In this document: positions 11,901 to 18,488 of the stretch, in pieces
How positions within the stretch are numbered: the first letter of the stretch is position 1
Layout of the letters: each line of letters opens with the position of its first letter
NCBI GenBank assembly: GCA_030150265.1
Contig: JASLGG010000025.1
Span: forward strand, 62,001-126,000
Origin: Protaetiibacter sp.
Lineage (GTDB): Bacteria > Actinomycetota > Actinomycetes > Actinomycetales > Microbacteriaceae
Length of the DNA stretch: 64,000 nt
Direction: 5' to 3'
Made by a program: the position numbers and the translations under genes
Notes under the pieces: generated by a model
The model's input: the letters and a program-made list of their open reading frames with translations, nothing else
Told to the model about the DNA's origin: nothing
Databases searched by the model: none

Positions 11901-12724
11901 GCTGCACGGCGGCGACGGCCGGCGCGGGGGCGATCGCGTGCGGTATCGCTGCGGGTGCTGCCGGGGCTGCGGTGACGAGTCTGATGCACTCTGCTGAGAC
12001 GGGGAAGTTCTCTGTGTCGGGGTTCCTCACCGATGTCACCTTCGGTGCCGTCCTTGGCGGTGTCGGTGCGGCGGCCGGGCCGCTTCTTGGTGCTCTCCTG
12101 AAACCGGCGGCGTCTGCGGCGGGGAATGCCCTCGTCACGCTTGCGAAGGGGGCAGTCAACGCACTTGCACCCCGGGTGAGTCTGGCTGTGAACAGCGCGG
12201 CCACCGCGATCCGCACCGCGGTCTCCGGCGCCGCATCCGGCATCCGCACCGCCGCCTCCAGTGCCGTCAACGGAGTTCGCGGTGCAGCCAACACCACGGT
12301 GAGCAGCATTCGCAACGGAATCAAGGCAACCCTCAATGCGGCCCGACGTCCGGGCGGCGGCGGGGGAGCTGGCGGCGGCGAAAGTCCAGCTGGTACCTAC
12401 CTATATCGAGGGCTCAACGAGACCCATCACGCCTATGAAGCCGGGCTGAAGGGCGAAGCCTGGCCGGGCGACATCCTTGGGCATATCGATGCAGCTGCGC
12501 ATAACGCAGGTGTTACGGAAAATTCCATGTTGACTAGCTGGACCACAGACCTGGGAACGGCCGAGAGATTCGCGCTTGACCCTACGGGAAGGGGCCTAAT
12601 CTTGAGAACCACGATGGAGGGACAGGTTCATCGGGTTGTACCTGGACCTGACAGCAGTAACGAGGCCGAAGTGTTGCTCCGCGGAATGGTTTCCAGCGCA
12701 GAATCGTGGTTGGTGGGATGGTAG
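5987..12724 (+). CDS. RHS/YD-repeat polymorphic toxin with C-terminal ADP-ribosyltransferase-like domain
   Basis: Giant exported protein (2245 residues). After an N-terminal membrane segment (about residues 32-52) come many YD repeats (for example YSYDVLGRPTTL, YDAAGRPIAQVFW), then the RHS-associated core near residues 1895-1930 (GRFISVDPVLQPG, NPVTWADPSGLW), which normally ends the cocoon-forming shell. A hydrophobic and Ala/Ser-rich linker follows (about 1955-2120), a glycine-rich hinge, and a ~110-residue tip with Arg2141 (YLYRG), Ser2184 (LTSWTTD) and Glu2226/Glu2228 (NEAEVLLRG). That R...S...ExE order matches the R-S-E class of ADP-ribosyltransferases. GTG 5987 overlaps the upstream stop; ATG 6038 is an alternative start. 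The tip is less G+C-rich than the shell, as expected for an exchangeable toxin module. Confidence 0.88.
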   Translation: MSGHGAGISRSGRKRGAMSSKSVTGRTVRVSRWGSAIVGGALAVVLVIDPFGLGLLAPQLSATADGGTGASTSGLSRTERLGDVLERLGLTAPVAANELTGSWDGQGLANAPLPGAGSLPPAQEQLLTVAATGSAPLVALDGLSAAVTPSDTGGDVSEVSLSVAGESEARQAGVTGVLLRLTDESAAPEPNPEVTLTVGYDEFAGSFGADWASRLQMVWLPDCPGGGACAPQPLESTNDLVAGTLTASVPVTPNVAGAGVAGRGAAAPSGAVAIMAGPSGGSGDWSATSLSPSSTWGHTGATGAFSWSVPITAPTVPAGPAPELALSYSSAASDGRTPSTNNQSGLIGEGFDLTTGYIERSYVPCAQDVDGAANNAGRPSGDLCWGAENATLVFNGSAAELVRDATTGVWHAKRDDGSRIERLTGAWNGGQADEYWKVTTSDGIQYVFGRDRRSGADVTALGSAWTVPVYGNHPGEPCYHAPASGGFAASQCTQVWRWNLEYVVDPSGNSMTYFYQKESNRYVFDVMGNTALDTVGYVSGGHLDRIEYGTVAGSETAAPAPAKVTLTTTPRCITSLGDPSSFCGSGQTSTSANFWPDTPVDLVCASSAGCTNFTPVFFDRYRLGKVSTFAYDGTAYQPVDSWTIGQRFVAQGTGVGLEYATGAMLVATSVTHTGHGGTSTTSDDLTLPPDTFGYTFLENRVDSAGDGYPPLWRPRITNVRTESGASITVDYRTECTPADLPGTSDTAQRDNTRLCYPVKWFPDGGAAVVQYFHKYVVDTVVEDGAPVVPGSSELITGSVSKVTSYAYGGGAAWAKPTGAMVRPGEVSYSEFRGFAEVTTTVGTGTDASRSRNSYYRGMGGTLTAGPSGHTITAQDRDAYVGQVFAAADLVGSSVLSETVSVPGTPVTVATSTAGLTATRIPSTTGYGFSYDAAGALQFRTRVVTSFNANSQIVSIDDRGDLATTADDLCTTVHYADEADSALAAKHLVGLAASTETVSVACGQSVTRPTDVVSAQRASYDTAGRTVRSEVIDPADGDGYVLDHEVLEYDARGRPVRVGDALGNESRVAYQHSAGGLLQSVTTTTPDPDGIGPLTGFTATTAFNPLTGLVTSTTDANGRVSTGSYDALGRLLKAWYPQHAGSSVPSVQYDYLVQPNGLNSILTRTLGADGVTQHLSSTIYDGLLRPFQSQVEGADAGADHTANAAARGRMVSHSYYDSAGRMVKQTGQWWATGAPTGTPIVPVAVPPSQTTVSYDAAGRPIAQVFWVGNDSNPANERWRSLTGYDGATTVSVPPLGGTPTATITDARGRVVELREYPRDPLTNATVDTVAEVLALPHQSTTYRYDGSGQLTQMKDPAGNQWDYSYDWAGRQISASDPDSGTRTTSYDLLGRVVSRTDANGDTLAYSYDVLGRPTTLRDGSTSGTVRVQWQYDQAHYPDGSPVLGQLSSSTRYVDGNAYTTTIPSYDKGNRPLATTVTLPNIPAFSALASRSFTTSYKYTADGQLSTLTLPAVQAADGSYRLGAENVTTHYDTASMPSWMGGGFGWGAYVADSRFAADGRPLAHDLGNTYGAIVSYRYEEGTNRLQGISLDRERFDGTDLNLGYTYDAAGNVTSIADQPTAAAVAGASSHDTQCFDYDGLRRLRTAWTAASDDCATSPSALQSSDIGGISPYWQEYRYDLLGNRTKLIEHAAGASPARTTTYAHGAGGAGPHQLTSSTTTTGASTVSTSYSYDASGNRASTTTGTDTVSYGWSPEGQLASVGDESNVFDASGNRLVRQDAAGVTVFLPGGQQFTIASGGTVSALRYYSFAGVVVAVRNGAGLGAVSSLVCDGQGTPVAVVPNTVWTAGSVQRVRHDPFGAIRGGSGSTLPGDRRFLGAVRDGAGLTLLGARFYDEAVGRFISVDPVLQPGVPAQFNAYVYSGSNPVTWADPSGLWWGDDLWKGVQKAASNVASFVNTYKAEIVGGLVGVAVFVGCTAATAGAGAIACGIAAGAAGAAVTSLMHSAETGKFSVSGFLTDVTFGAVLGGVGAAAGPLLGALLKPAASAAGNALVTLAKGAVNALAPRVSLAVNSAATAIRTAVSGAASGIRTAASSAVNGVRGAANTTVSSIRNGIKATLNAARRPGGGGGAGGGESPAGTYLYRGLNETHHAYEAGLKGEAWPGDILGHIDAAAHNAGVTENSMLTSWTTDLGTAERFALDPTGRGLILRTTMEGQVHRVVPGPDSSNEAEVLLRGMVSSAESWLVGW

Positions 12725-13074
12725 TCAGATATCTCACGATGGCAGAGCTACGATCTGTGATCGAACGCAGCGATACTCAGTGCAGAGATGGTGCGCTGGC
12801 GATTCTTCGGCGTGCGAACCAAGATGAGCTTCTCGCCCTCTACCAGCAGCCCGCGGCTCGCACAGCGGTGACGTTCAATATCAAATACACATTTGCTCGG
12901 GAGCGTGGAATCAGCGTCTGCGGGCTAGATGAGCTTGTGCGCGATCTCAGCCAAATGGGTCCGGCCCTCATGATCGGAGGGGTGGTTCAGAGCCATCTTG
13001 GGTCGCTGGTTGTCGCCTTCGACGAGGACATGAACCTAGTTGGTGCTATCTGCATCAATTACGCGGGCGAATAG
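12718..13074 (+). CDS. Candidate immunity protein for the RHS toxin tip
   Basis: Small soluble protein of 118 residues, not recognised as a named family. ATG 12718 overlaps the toxin stop (ATGGTAG), so it is translated directly after the toxin, the standard place for an immunity gene. It contains AELRSVIER, PAARTAVTFNIKYTF and an acidic C-terminal part (FDEDMNLVGAICIN). About half its residues match the second small protein at 13184, indicating a duplicated immunity family. Its base composition is clearly poorer in G+C than the rest of the window (30 of the first 60 bases after the toxin stop are G or C). Function is inferred from position only; GTG 12706 is an in-frame alternative start inside the toxin gene. 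Confidence 0.7.
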   Translation: MVVRYLTMAELRSVIERSDTQCRDGALAILRRANQDELLALYQQPAARTAVTFNIKYTFARERGISVCGLDELVRDLSQMGPALMIGGVVQSHLGSLVVAFDEDMNLVGAICINYAGE

Positions 13075-13190
13075 CGGGTCGGCGCGGACGCATGCTCGAT
13101 GTGGGGCCCGGGCCGGATAGCCTGGGCGAGGCTGAGGTGCTGCTCCGCGGAGTTGTGTCCAACGCAGAGTCGTGGCTAGTGGGATGGTGA
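13075..13190 (+). pseudogene. Orphan fragment of a second toxin tip (C-terminal tail only)
   Basis: In the frame ending TGA 13188-13190 this stretch encodes GPGPDSLGEAEVLLRG followed by VVSNAESWLVGW. The intact toxin ends PGPDSSNEAEVLLRG, MVSSAESWLVGW, so about 27 residues including the ExE motif (GEAE) are repeated. The arginine and serine motif regions are absent and there is no start of its own beyond a chance ATG 13092. As with the intact pair, the tail's stop overlaps the ATG of the following small gene. This is a remnant of a displaced toxin/immunity cassette. Confidence 0.75.
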
Positions 13191-13531
13191 TCAGGTACTC
13201 GACGGTGGCGGAGTTGCTGCCGGTGATCGAACGCGGCGACGTGCCGTGTCGGGATCTGGTGTTGGCGTCCCTCCGGCGTTTGAACCCGGAAGACCCCATC
13301 CCGCTTCTTGAGCAGCCGGCAGCTCGTACTGCCTCAACACTCCGCATCAAGTACACGCTTGTCGAGGAGCGGGGCATCGAGGTCTGCGGGCTGGATGTAG
13401 TCGTCGACGGGCTTCACGGCATGGGTTCGTCTCCGATGTTCGCGGTGCCGATCGACGACGACTCGATGACGGCATTGGTCGCCCTCAGGGAGGACATGTC
13501 ATTGATCGGGATCATCTGCGTCAAGCACTGA
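13184..13531 (+). CDS. Second immunity-like protein (paralogue of the 12718 gene)
   Basis: A 115-residue soluble protein with the same plan as its upstream neighbour: AELLPVIERGD, PAARTASTLRIKYTL, ERGIEVCGLD and a C-terminal EDMSLIGIICVKH. Roughly half the positions are identical, so the pair diverged some time ago rather than arising by a recent local duplication. ATG 13184 overlaps the stop of the toxin-tail fragment exactly as the first immunity gene overlaps the real toxin. It probably protects against a related toxin variant whose toxin part has been lost. No named family recognised. Confidence 0.65.
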   Translation: MVIRYSTVAELLPVIERGDVPCRDLVLASLRRLNPEDPIPLLEQPAARTASTLRIKYTLVEERGIEVCGLDVVVDGLHGMGSSPMFAVPIDDDSMTALVALREDMSLIGIICVKH

Positions 13532-13561
13532 GGTGAGCATCGCGACGGATGCGTGGCAGGC

Positions 13562-13585
13562 CACCCGGGACATGTGCCCCGGGTG
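13562..13585. terminator. Hairpin after the toxin/immunity cluster
   Basis: Perfect 8-bp inverted repeat CACCCGGG / CCCGGGTG with an 8-base loop, about 30 bp after the last immunity gene and before cofC. No T-tract follows, so it is only terminator-like. Confidence 0.5.
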
Positions 13586-13631
13586 AGTTGCTATATCTCA
13601 TGGAGAGCCAGGACGTGAGCCACAATGGGGC

Positions 13632-14315
13632 ATGCCCGATCGTCCGCCGCGCGCCGCCCACCGGTGGGCGGTCGTGATCCCCGTCAAGCCTGCCGCCCTC
13701 GCGAAGTCGCGCCTCGGTCTCGGGCCGGTGCTGGCTCGGGCGCTGGCGCTCGACACCGTCGCCGCGGTCGCGCGGGCGTCGCGTGTCGGTCGGGTCGTGG
13801 TGGTGGGGGGCGATGCAGAGCTCGCGCAGGGGCTCGCCCTGATCGGTGCCCCCGTCACCCCGGAGCTGGTGGCCGAGAAGCACCCCCGGGGGCTCTCGGC
13901 GGCGATCCGCGCGGGGCTCGCGGTGATCGAACCCGGCGTCTCAGCTGATGTGACCCCGCCTGCACCGCGCGCCGTGCTGCTCGGCGACCTGCCGTGCCTC
14001 CTCCCCGGCGAGCTCGATCGCGCGCTCGAGGCCGCGGCGCTCCACGAGCGGGCGTTCGTGCCGGATGCCGACGGCACGGGCACCTCGCTCGTCACCGCTC
14101 GCGCGGGCGCGGAGCTCGTCGAGGCCTTCGGGCCCGGCTCCGCGGCCCGGCACCGTTCGCTCGGGCTCGCGGAGCTGCCCGTGCCCGAGGGCTCCGGGCT
14201 CCGTCGCGATGTCGACACCCCGCAGCAGCTGCGGGAGGCCGCGCTCCGCGGGATCGGCCGCCGCACCGCCGCGGCGCTCGCGACGCCGGGCGGCTCAGCG
14301 GAGGTCGGCGCCTAG
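13632..14315 (+). CDS. cofC: 2-phospho-L-lactate (or PEP) guanylyltransferase
   Basis: Nucleotidyltransferase that activates phospholactate or phosphoenolpyruvate with GTP in coenzyme F420 synthesis (CofC/FbiD). The 227-residue protein has the family N-terminus WAVVIPVKPAALAKSRLG, a metal/nucleotide block AVLLGDLPCLLPGEL, then DADGTGTSLVTA and SAARHRSLG, and GLRRDVDTPQQL near the end. ATG 13632 is preceded by CACAAT five bases upstream, suggesting a leaderless message. Its 3' end overlaps the 3' end of convergent cofD by 21 bp. Actinobacterial enzymes usually use PEP to make dehydro-F420-0; that is family knowledge, not visible here. Confidence 0.93.
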   Translation: MPDRPPRAAHRWAVVIPVKPAALAKSRLGLGPVLARALALDTVAAVARASRVGRVVVVGGDAELAQGLALIGAPVTPELVAEKHPRGLSAAIRAGLAVIEPGVSADVTPPAPRAVLLGDLPCLLPGELDRALEAAALHERAFVPDADGTGTSLVTARAGAELVEAFGPGSAARHRSLGLAELPVPEGSGLRRDVDTPQQLREAALRGIGRRTAAALATPGGSAEVGA

Positions 14316-15275
14316 CCTCAGCGCCTCGCCCGCGAGCGCCTCGCCGGTGGCCGCGTCGCGCATCCAGAGCGGCACCGCGCGGCAGACGATGCCGAGCGCC
14401 GCCAGCGTCGGCACCGCATCCGCGTCGACCTCGTCGACGAGCCAGCCGTCGAGCAGCCCGCCCGCGCGGCGCGCGCCGTAGTGCCGTGCCACCGCGTCGG
14501 CCGCCGTCTCGACGCCGATCGCGGTGAGGCAGGCGTCGGCCATGCCCCGCACGACCGCGCCGCCGATGATCGGCGAGACCCCGACCACGGGCGCCGGCGT
14601 CGTGCGCACGGCATCCGCGACGCCCGGGATGCCGAGCACGGTGCCGATCGACACCACCGGGTTCGAGGGACCGAGCACCACGAGGTCTGCGCCGAGGATC
14701 GCGTCGAGCACGCCCGGCGCGGGGGCCGCCTCCGCCACCCCGCGCTGGGTGAAGCGCACCGCGGGAAGCGCCGCGCGGTGGCGCACCCACCACTCCTGGA
14801 AGTGCAGCTCGCGCGTCCCGTCCTCGGGGTCCTCGACCTCGACCCAGGTCTCCACCTCGTCGTCGGTGGCGGGCACGAGCCGCACGCCGAGCGGCCATCG
14901 GGCGGCGAGGCGCTCGACGGCGGCGCTCAACGGCATCCCGGCGCGCAGCCACGAGGTGCGCGCGATGTGGGCGCCGAGGTCGAGGTCGCCGAGGGTGAAC
15001 CACGGCCAGCCGACCCCCCACGCGGCGAGCTCGGCCGACACCCGCTCCGTCTCGCCGGCGCGCCCCCAGCCGCGCTCGGTGTCGTTCACGCCGGCGAGCG
15101 CGTACATGATCGAGTCGAGGTCGGGCGTGATCCGGAGCCCCGCCACCCAGGCGTCGTCGCCGGTGTTGACGATCGCCGTCAGCTCGTGGGCGCCCGGCTC
15201 GGCGGCCATCCGGCCTCGGAGCGCCGACAGGAACCGTGCGCCGCCGACCCCGCCGGCGAGAACCGTGACCTTCAC
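14295..15275 (-). CDS. cofD: 2-phospho-L-lactate transferase (FbiA/CofD)
   Basis: Transfers the phospholactyl (or enolpyruvyl) group from the CofC product to the deazaflavin Fo, giving F420-0 or dehydro-F420-0. The 326-residue protein begins VKVTVLAGGVGGARFL, the diagnostic glycine-rich start, with TAIVNTGDDAWVAGLRITPDLDS near residue 35 (partial), and NPVVSIGTVLGIPG and SPIIGGAVVRGMAD downstream. The start is GTG 15275, six bases after a TAGGCT -10-like box, so the mRNA may lack a leader. It runs towards cofC. fbiC (Fo synthase) and fbiB/cofE are not in the window. Confidence 0.94.
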   Translation of the reverse strand: MKVTVLAGGVGGARFLSALRGRMAAEPGAHELTAIVNTGDDAWVAGLRITPDLDSIMYALAGVNDTERGWGRAGETERVSAELAAWGVGWPWFTLGDLDLGAHIARTSWLRAGMPLSAAVERLAARWPLGVRLVPATDDEVETWVEVEDPEDGTRELHFQEWWVRHRAALPAVRFTQRGVAEAAPAPGVLDAILGADLVVLGPSNPVVSIGTVLGIPGVADAVRTTPAPVVGVSPIIGGAVVRGMADACLTAIGVETAADAVARHYGARRAGGLLDGWLVDEVDADAVPTLAALGIVCRAVPLWMRDAATGEALAGEALRLGADLR

Positions 15276-15281
15276 CCGGCA

Positions 15282-15340
15282 AGCCTAGGACCGCGCCGCG
15301 AAGGCCCAGCGGAGCCGCCCCCGTTCGGGGGGCTTAGCAT
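15282..15340. promoter_or_regulatory. Back-to-back -10 boxes of cofD and the 15347 gene
   Basis: On the minus strand TAGGCT (15282-15287) lies exactly six bases before the cofD GTG; on the plus strand TAGCAT (15335-15340) lies exactly six bases before ATG 15347. Neither gene has a Shine-Dalgarno sequence in that gap, so both look leaderless. A small C5/G5 hairpin (about 15318-15331) sits just upstream of TAGCAT. Confidence 0.5.
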
Positions 15341-15346
15341 TGCCCC

Positions 15347-15685
15347 ATGGGGATCCTGTTCTACGGCGATCAGGCGATCGAGATGGAAGATCGCACGCTC
15401 GCGCACCTGAAGGTCGCGGTCGTCACGAAGCTCCGGCGGGGGGAGAGCTTCACGCTGTCGTGGGTGCACCCCGACGGGGAGCCGCGGGGCCGCACGACGA
15501 TCTGGATGCACGAGGCCATCCCGCTGCGCTTCGAGTTCCAGGAGCCGGAGGCGCCCGAGCTGCGGCGCGAGTGGATCGAGCAGATCCTGCGGTCGGCGAA
15601 CACGACGGGCGGCATCCAGCTCACCGCCGAGAACATCGCGACCGGGCCGACGGAGCTGCCGGAGGTCGTCGTCTCGTCCTCCTGA
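15347..15685 (+). CDS. Small conserved hypothetical protein (DUF7882-like)
   Basis: A 112-residue soluble protein of unknown function. It starts MGILFYGDQAIEMEDRTLAH and continues with TKLRRGESFTLSW and TTIWMHEAIPLRFEF, a pattern I associate with a Microbacteriaceae family (DUF7882, sometimes mislabelled as DNA ligase). No catalytic motif or membrane segment is visible; it is probably a small beta-rich fold. The start is fixed by a TAGCAT box six bases upstream of the ATG. It is a single gene between cofD and the convergent GH18 gene. Confidence 0.75.
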   Translation: MGILFYGDQAIEMEDRTLAHLKVAVVTKLRRGESFTLSWVHPDGEPRGRTTIWMHEAIPLRFEFQEPEAPELRREWIEQILRSANTTGGIQLTAENIATGPTELPEVVVSSS

Positions 15686-15697
15686 GGTCGGGGCCGC

Positions 15698-17683
15698 TCA
15701 GGCTCGACGTCGCCGGAGCACGAGCACGGTTCCGATCCCGCCGAGGAGGACGGCCAGCGCGAGCGGCGCCGCCCAGGCGGCACCCGTGGCGGCGAGTGAC
15801 GGATGCGGCGCGCCCGCCGGAGCGGCGACCACCCGGTAGGCGACCCGCTGCGTCGTGGTGAGCCCTGCGCCGTTCCGCGCGACCACCGTGAACTCGTGCT
15901 CGCCGAGCTCTCCGCTCGGCAGCGGCGAGCCGTCGGAGACGGTGCCGGCGCACGAGACGATGCCCGAATGCGGGTCGGTGCACCGATAGTCCGCGTGGAC
16001 CGTCGACCCCTGGGCGACCTCGCCGGGGGCGAGCGACGCGGACGCGGGGGAGCGGATGATCACGACCGGGGCGGAGGAGTCGATCCGCACGACGGCGCTC
16101 GCAGTCGCCGTCCCGCCGTCCTCGTCGACCGCGGTCAGCGCGATCCGGTGGGTGCCGTCGCCCGTGACCTCCAGGGAGTGCGTGGCCCCCGGCACGGCGA
16201 CCGGGTCGCCGTCGTCGACCGTCACCTCGAGTCGCGCGATGGCGGGGCCGCCCGTGGCGCGGCCCTCGAGCTCGACCGTCACGGTGTCCGCGTACCATCC
16301 GCTCGCCGGCGCGTCCGGCATCCGGATCCCGGCCTGGGGCGCCGACGGGTCGGCCGCGAGGAAGGAGGAGGCGACCGCGTCGAGCAGCGGGTTCGAGCCG
16401 TCGGGGAGGGCGCCGTAGTTGAGGGTCCAGATGATCGTTCCGCCCGCGTTGCCGGCGCGCGTGTAGGCGCCCTTCGCGGCGATCGACCGCTCGTCCTCGT
16501 AGGAGAGCATGCCGGCGGGGTTGCGCGCGGGGTCGGATGCCGGGATGTAGCCGCCGGGGTAGAGGCGGTAGGTGGAGGATGCCTCCTCGTCGAAGTGCCG
16601 CTCGCCGTGGTCGAGGTAGCCCATCGCCACGAGGCGCTCGTAGGCGAGGGCGTTGTCGTCGGTCTCGTAGATGTCGTTCTCGTCGGTGTTCTGGCGGGGC
16701 CCCGTGATGTCCGGGCCGTAGTAGATGCCGTAGAAGCCGATGCCCATCCCGATCCGCCCGCGGGGCACGCCCGAGGCGACGTAGGCGTCGATGCTGGAGT
16801 CGATGCTGATCGGGTGCGTGCCCGTCTCGCCGTCGAGCGCGCCCGAGAACCAGGAGTCCCAGTTGGCGCCGTTCCAGGTCGTGCCGATGCCGTAGCTCAT
16901 GAGGTTGTACTGGTCGACGAGGAGGGCCACGTCGACCCGCCAGCGCTCGACGCGCCCCTCCTCGTCGAGCTCGTTGATGCTCACCGCGTAGCCCGGATAG
17001 GTGATGATGCCGGGCGTCGCGGCGTAGCGCGGACGGGTGGCCATCTCGGCGCGCACCTCGCGCAGCAGCGCGGTGAGCCGGCGCACCGACTCCTCGAGCG
17101 AGATGTCGACGCCGCACTCCCACGCCTCGCCGCCGATGCAGTTCTCCCAGTCGACGTCGACGCCGTCGTAGTCGTGCGCCACGAGGTAGTCGACCAGGTT
17201 CTCGACGAAGGTCGCACGGATGCCGTCGGCGGTCGACGCGACGAAGCCGCGCCCGTCGAAGCCGTCGCCGCCGAGCATGAGCAGCGCCTTCGTGCCGGCC
17301 GCGTGCGCGAAGCCGATCGCGGCGTCCTCGACGGTGGTCCCGGGGTAGGGGGAGGCGTCCGGGTCGTGGGCGCTGCCGGCGCCCGGCACGATCTCGCCGG
17401 GCTCGCCGCCGAGCGAGCCGTCGCCGGGGGCGACCCGCCCGAACACGAAGTGGGTCATGTCGTCCATGTCGATCTGATCGGGGGCATAGCCCTGATCCCA
17501 GTACCAGCCGGCGTAGTAGCCGGTGACCCACGGGGTGCCGCCACGGGTCGCCGCGGCCGCGGGGACGACGCCGGCGCCGGGGACCGACGCGAGCCCCAGG
17601 GTGGCGAGAACGGATGCCGCGGCGGCGACCGCGACGAGGGCACGACGAACGATCGGGTGCACGATGGGCCTCTCGACTGGCAC
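15698..17683 (-). CDS. Secreted, sortase-anchored glycoside hydrolase family 18 protein (chitinase-like)
   Basis: A 661-residue exported enzyme. Signal peptide at about residues 10-46, then a GH18 TIM barrel (about 50-420) with the catalytic DxxDxDxE motif DGVDVDWE at 173-180 (acid Glu180) and VALLVDQYNLMSYGIG further on. Ig-like beta modules occupy about 430-620. The C-terminus has LAATG (630-634), a hydrophobic span and RRRRA: a cell-wall sorting signal of the LAxTG type used by actinobacterial class E sortases. Chitin or another GlcNAc polymer is the likely substrate; an endo-GlcNAc'ase activity is possible. The start is uncertain: GTG 17683, or GTG 17662 closer to the signal peptide. Confidence 0.88.
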   Translation of the reverse strand: MPVERPIVHPIVRRALVAVAAAASVLATLGLASVPGAGVVPAAAATRGGTPWVTGYYAGWYWDQGYAPDQIDMDDMTHFVFGRVAPGDGSLGGEPGEIVPGAGSAHDPDASPYPGTTVEDAAIGFAHAAGTKALLMLGGDGFDGRGFVASTADGIRATFVENLVDYLVAHDYDGVDVDWENCIGGEAWECGVDISLEESVRRLTALLREVRAEMATRPRYAATPGIITYPGYAVSINELDEEGRVERWRVDVALLVDQYNLMSYGIGTTWNGANWDSWFSGALDGETGTHPISIDSSIDAYVASGVPRGRIGMGIGFYGIYYGPDITGPRQNTDENDIYETDDNALAYERLVAMGYLDHGERHFDEEASSTYRLYPGGYIPASDPARNPAGMLSYEDERSIAAKGAYTRAGNAGGTIIWTLNYGALPDGSNPLLDAVASSFLAADPSAPQAGIRMPDAPASGWYADTVTVELEGRATGGPAIARLEVTVDDGDPVAVPGATHSLEVTGDGTHRIALTAVDEDGGTATASAVVRIDSSAPVVIIRSPASASLAPGEVAQGSTVHADYRCTDPHSGIVSCAGTVSDGSPLPSGELGEHEFTVVARNGAGLTTTQRVAYRVVAAPAGAPHPSLAATGAAWAAPLALAVLLGGIGTVLVLRRRRA

Positions 17684-17852
17684 GACGGGGTCGTGGCGGC
17701 GCCTCTCGTCCGCGGATCGAGCCTCGCCGTCCCGGGGGACCCGGCTCCAGAGGCCGATGTCCCCGATGCACCGGGACGCGCGGGTTTTCGCGGAGAGTGG
17801 ACGGAAACGCCTCCAACGGGCATATATGTGTGACGGAGCGGAAGGGGTGACG

Positions 17853-18488
17853 GTGGACGCTCTCGATGAGCGGCTTGCGGAAGCGGGTCAGCAGGTGCGC
17901 GATCATGCCGAGCTCGCAGCCGCGCTGGCCGCACTTGCTGCAGCGCGCGCCGACCGTGGGCGCCGCCGCCGGCGTCGGTTCGTCGTCCCCGTGTTGACGC
18001 TCGGGGCGGTCCTTGTCGCCACGGGAGCCGGGGGAGTGGCCGCCACGCAGTGGGGCCCGTGGCACACTCCGGACCCGGATATCGTGATCACCCGGCATTG
18101 GACTGACGTCACGGGGGCGGGTCTGGGAACGTGCGTGAGTCGCATCCGGACGGACGGGCTGCCGGCCGACGTACGTGCGGATGTACGCGCGTATTTGAAT
18201 ACCGTCGATCTCGACGCCGTCGAGCCGGAGCCTGAGTTCGTGGCGTTGCGTCTCAAGATGGCGGGACGTCTGGAGGACATCGGGCGACTCGTCGCGGGAG
18301 CCGATCCGGAGGACTTCGGGCCTGCGGGGGACCCCGGATTGCGCGACGGCATCTCCGATGCCCACGTCATGCAGGACGCGCTGGCGCAGACTCTCGCCCA
18401 TCAGCTCTTCGTGCACGTCGGTCCTATCGAACTGTCGAGCACACTCGAGACTCAATGCTCGGGCGACCCCGCGGGAGGGTCCCTGTGA
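17853..18488 (+). CDS. Single-span membrane protein in a sigma-factor operon (possible anti-sigma factor)
   Basis: A 211-residue protein with an alpha-helical N-terminal cytoplasmic part (about 40 residues, LDERLAEAGQQVRDHAEL), a basic RRRRRR stop, one membrane span (about residues 43-62, FVVPVLTLGAVLVATGAGGV) and an extracytoplasmic domain with two cysteines. No family was recognised. GTG 17853 is preferred because GGAAGGGG lies five bases upstream; ATG 17826 and GTG 17847 are alternatives. Its stop overlaps the sigma gene's GTG (GTGA). The layout fits a membrane-bound regulator of the sigma factor, but no zinc-binding anti-sigma motif is present and the gene precedes rather than follows the sigma gene. 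Confidence 0.6.
   Translation: MDALDERLAEAGQQVRDHAELAAALAALAAARADRGRRRRRRFVVPVLTLGAVLVATGAGGVAATQWGPWHTPDPDIVITRHWTDVTGAGLGTCVSRIRTDGLPADVRADVRAYLNTVDLDAVEPEPEFVALRLKMAGRLEDIGRLVAGADPEDFGPAGDPGLRDGISDAHVMQDALAQTLAHQLFVHVGPIELSSTLETQCSGDPAGGSL

Noticed and set aside
15621..18455. 944-codon minus-strand frame covering the GH18 gene and beyond
   Set aside because: Arginine-rich shadow in another frame; the GH18 frame has the signal peptide, catalytic motif and sorting signal.
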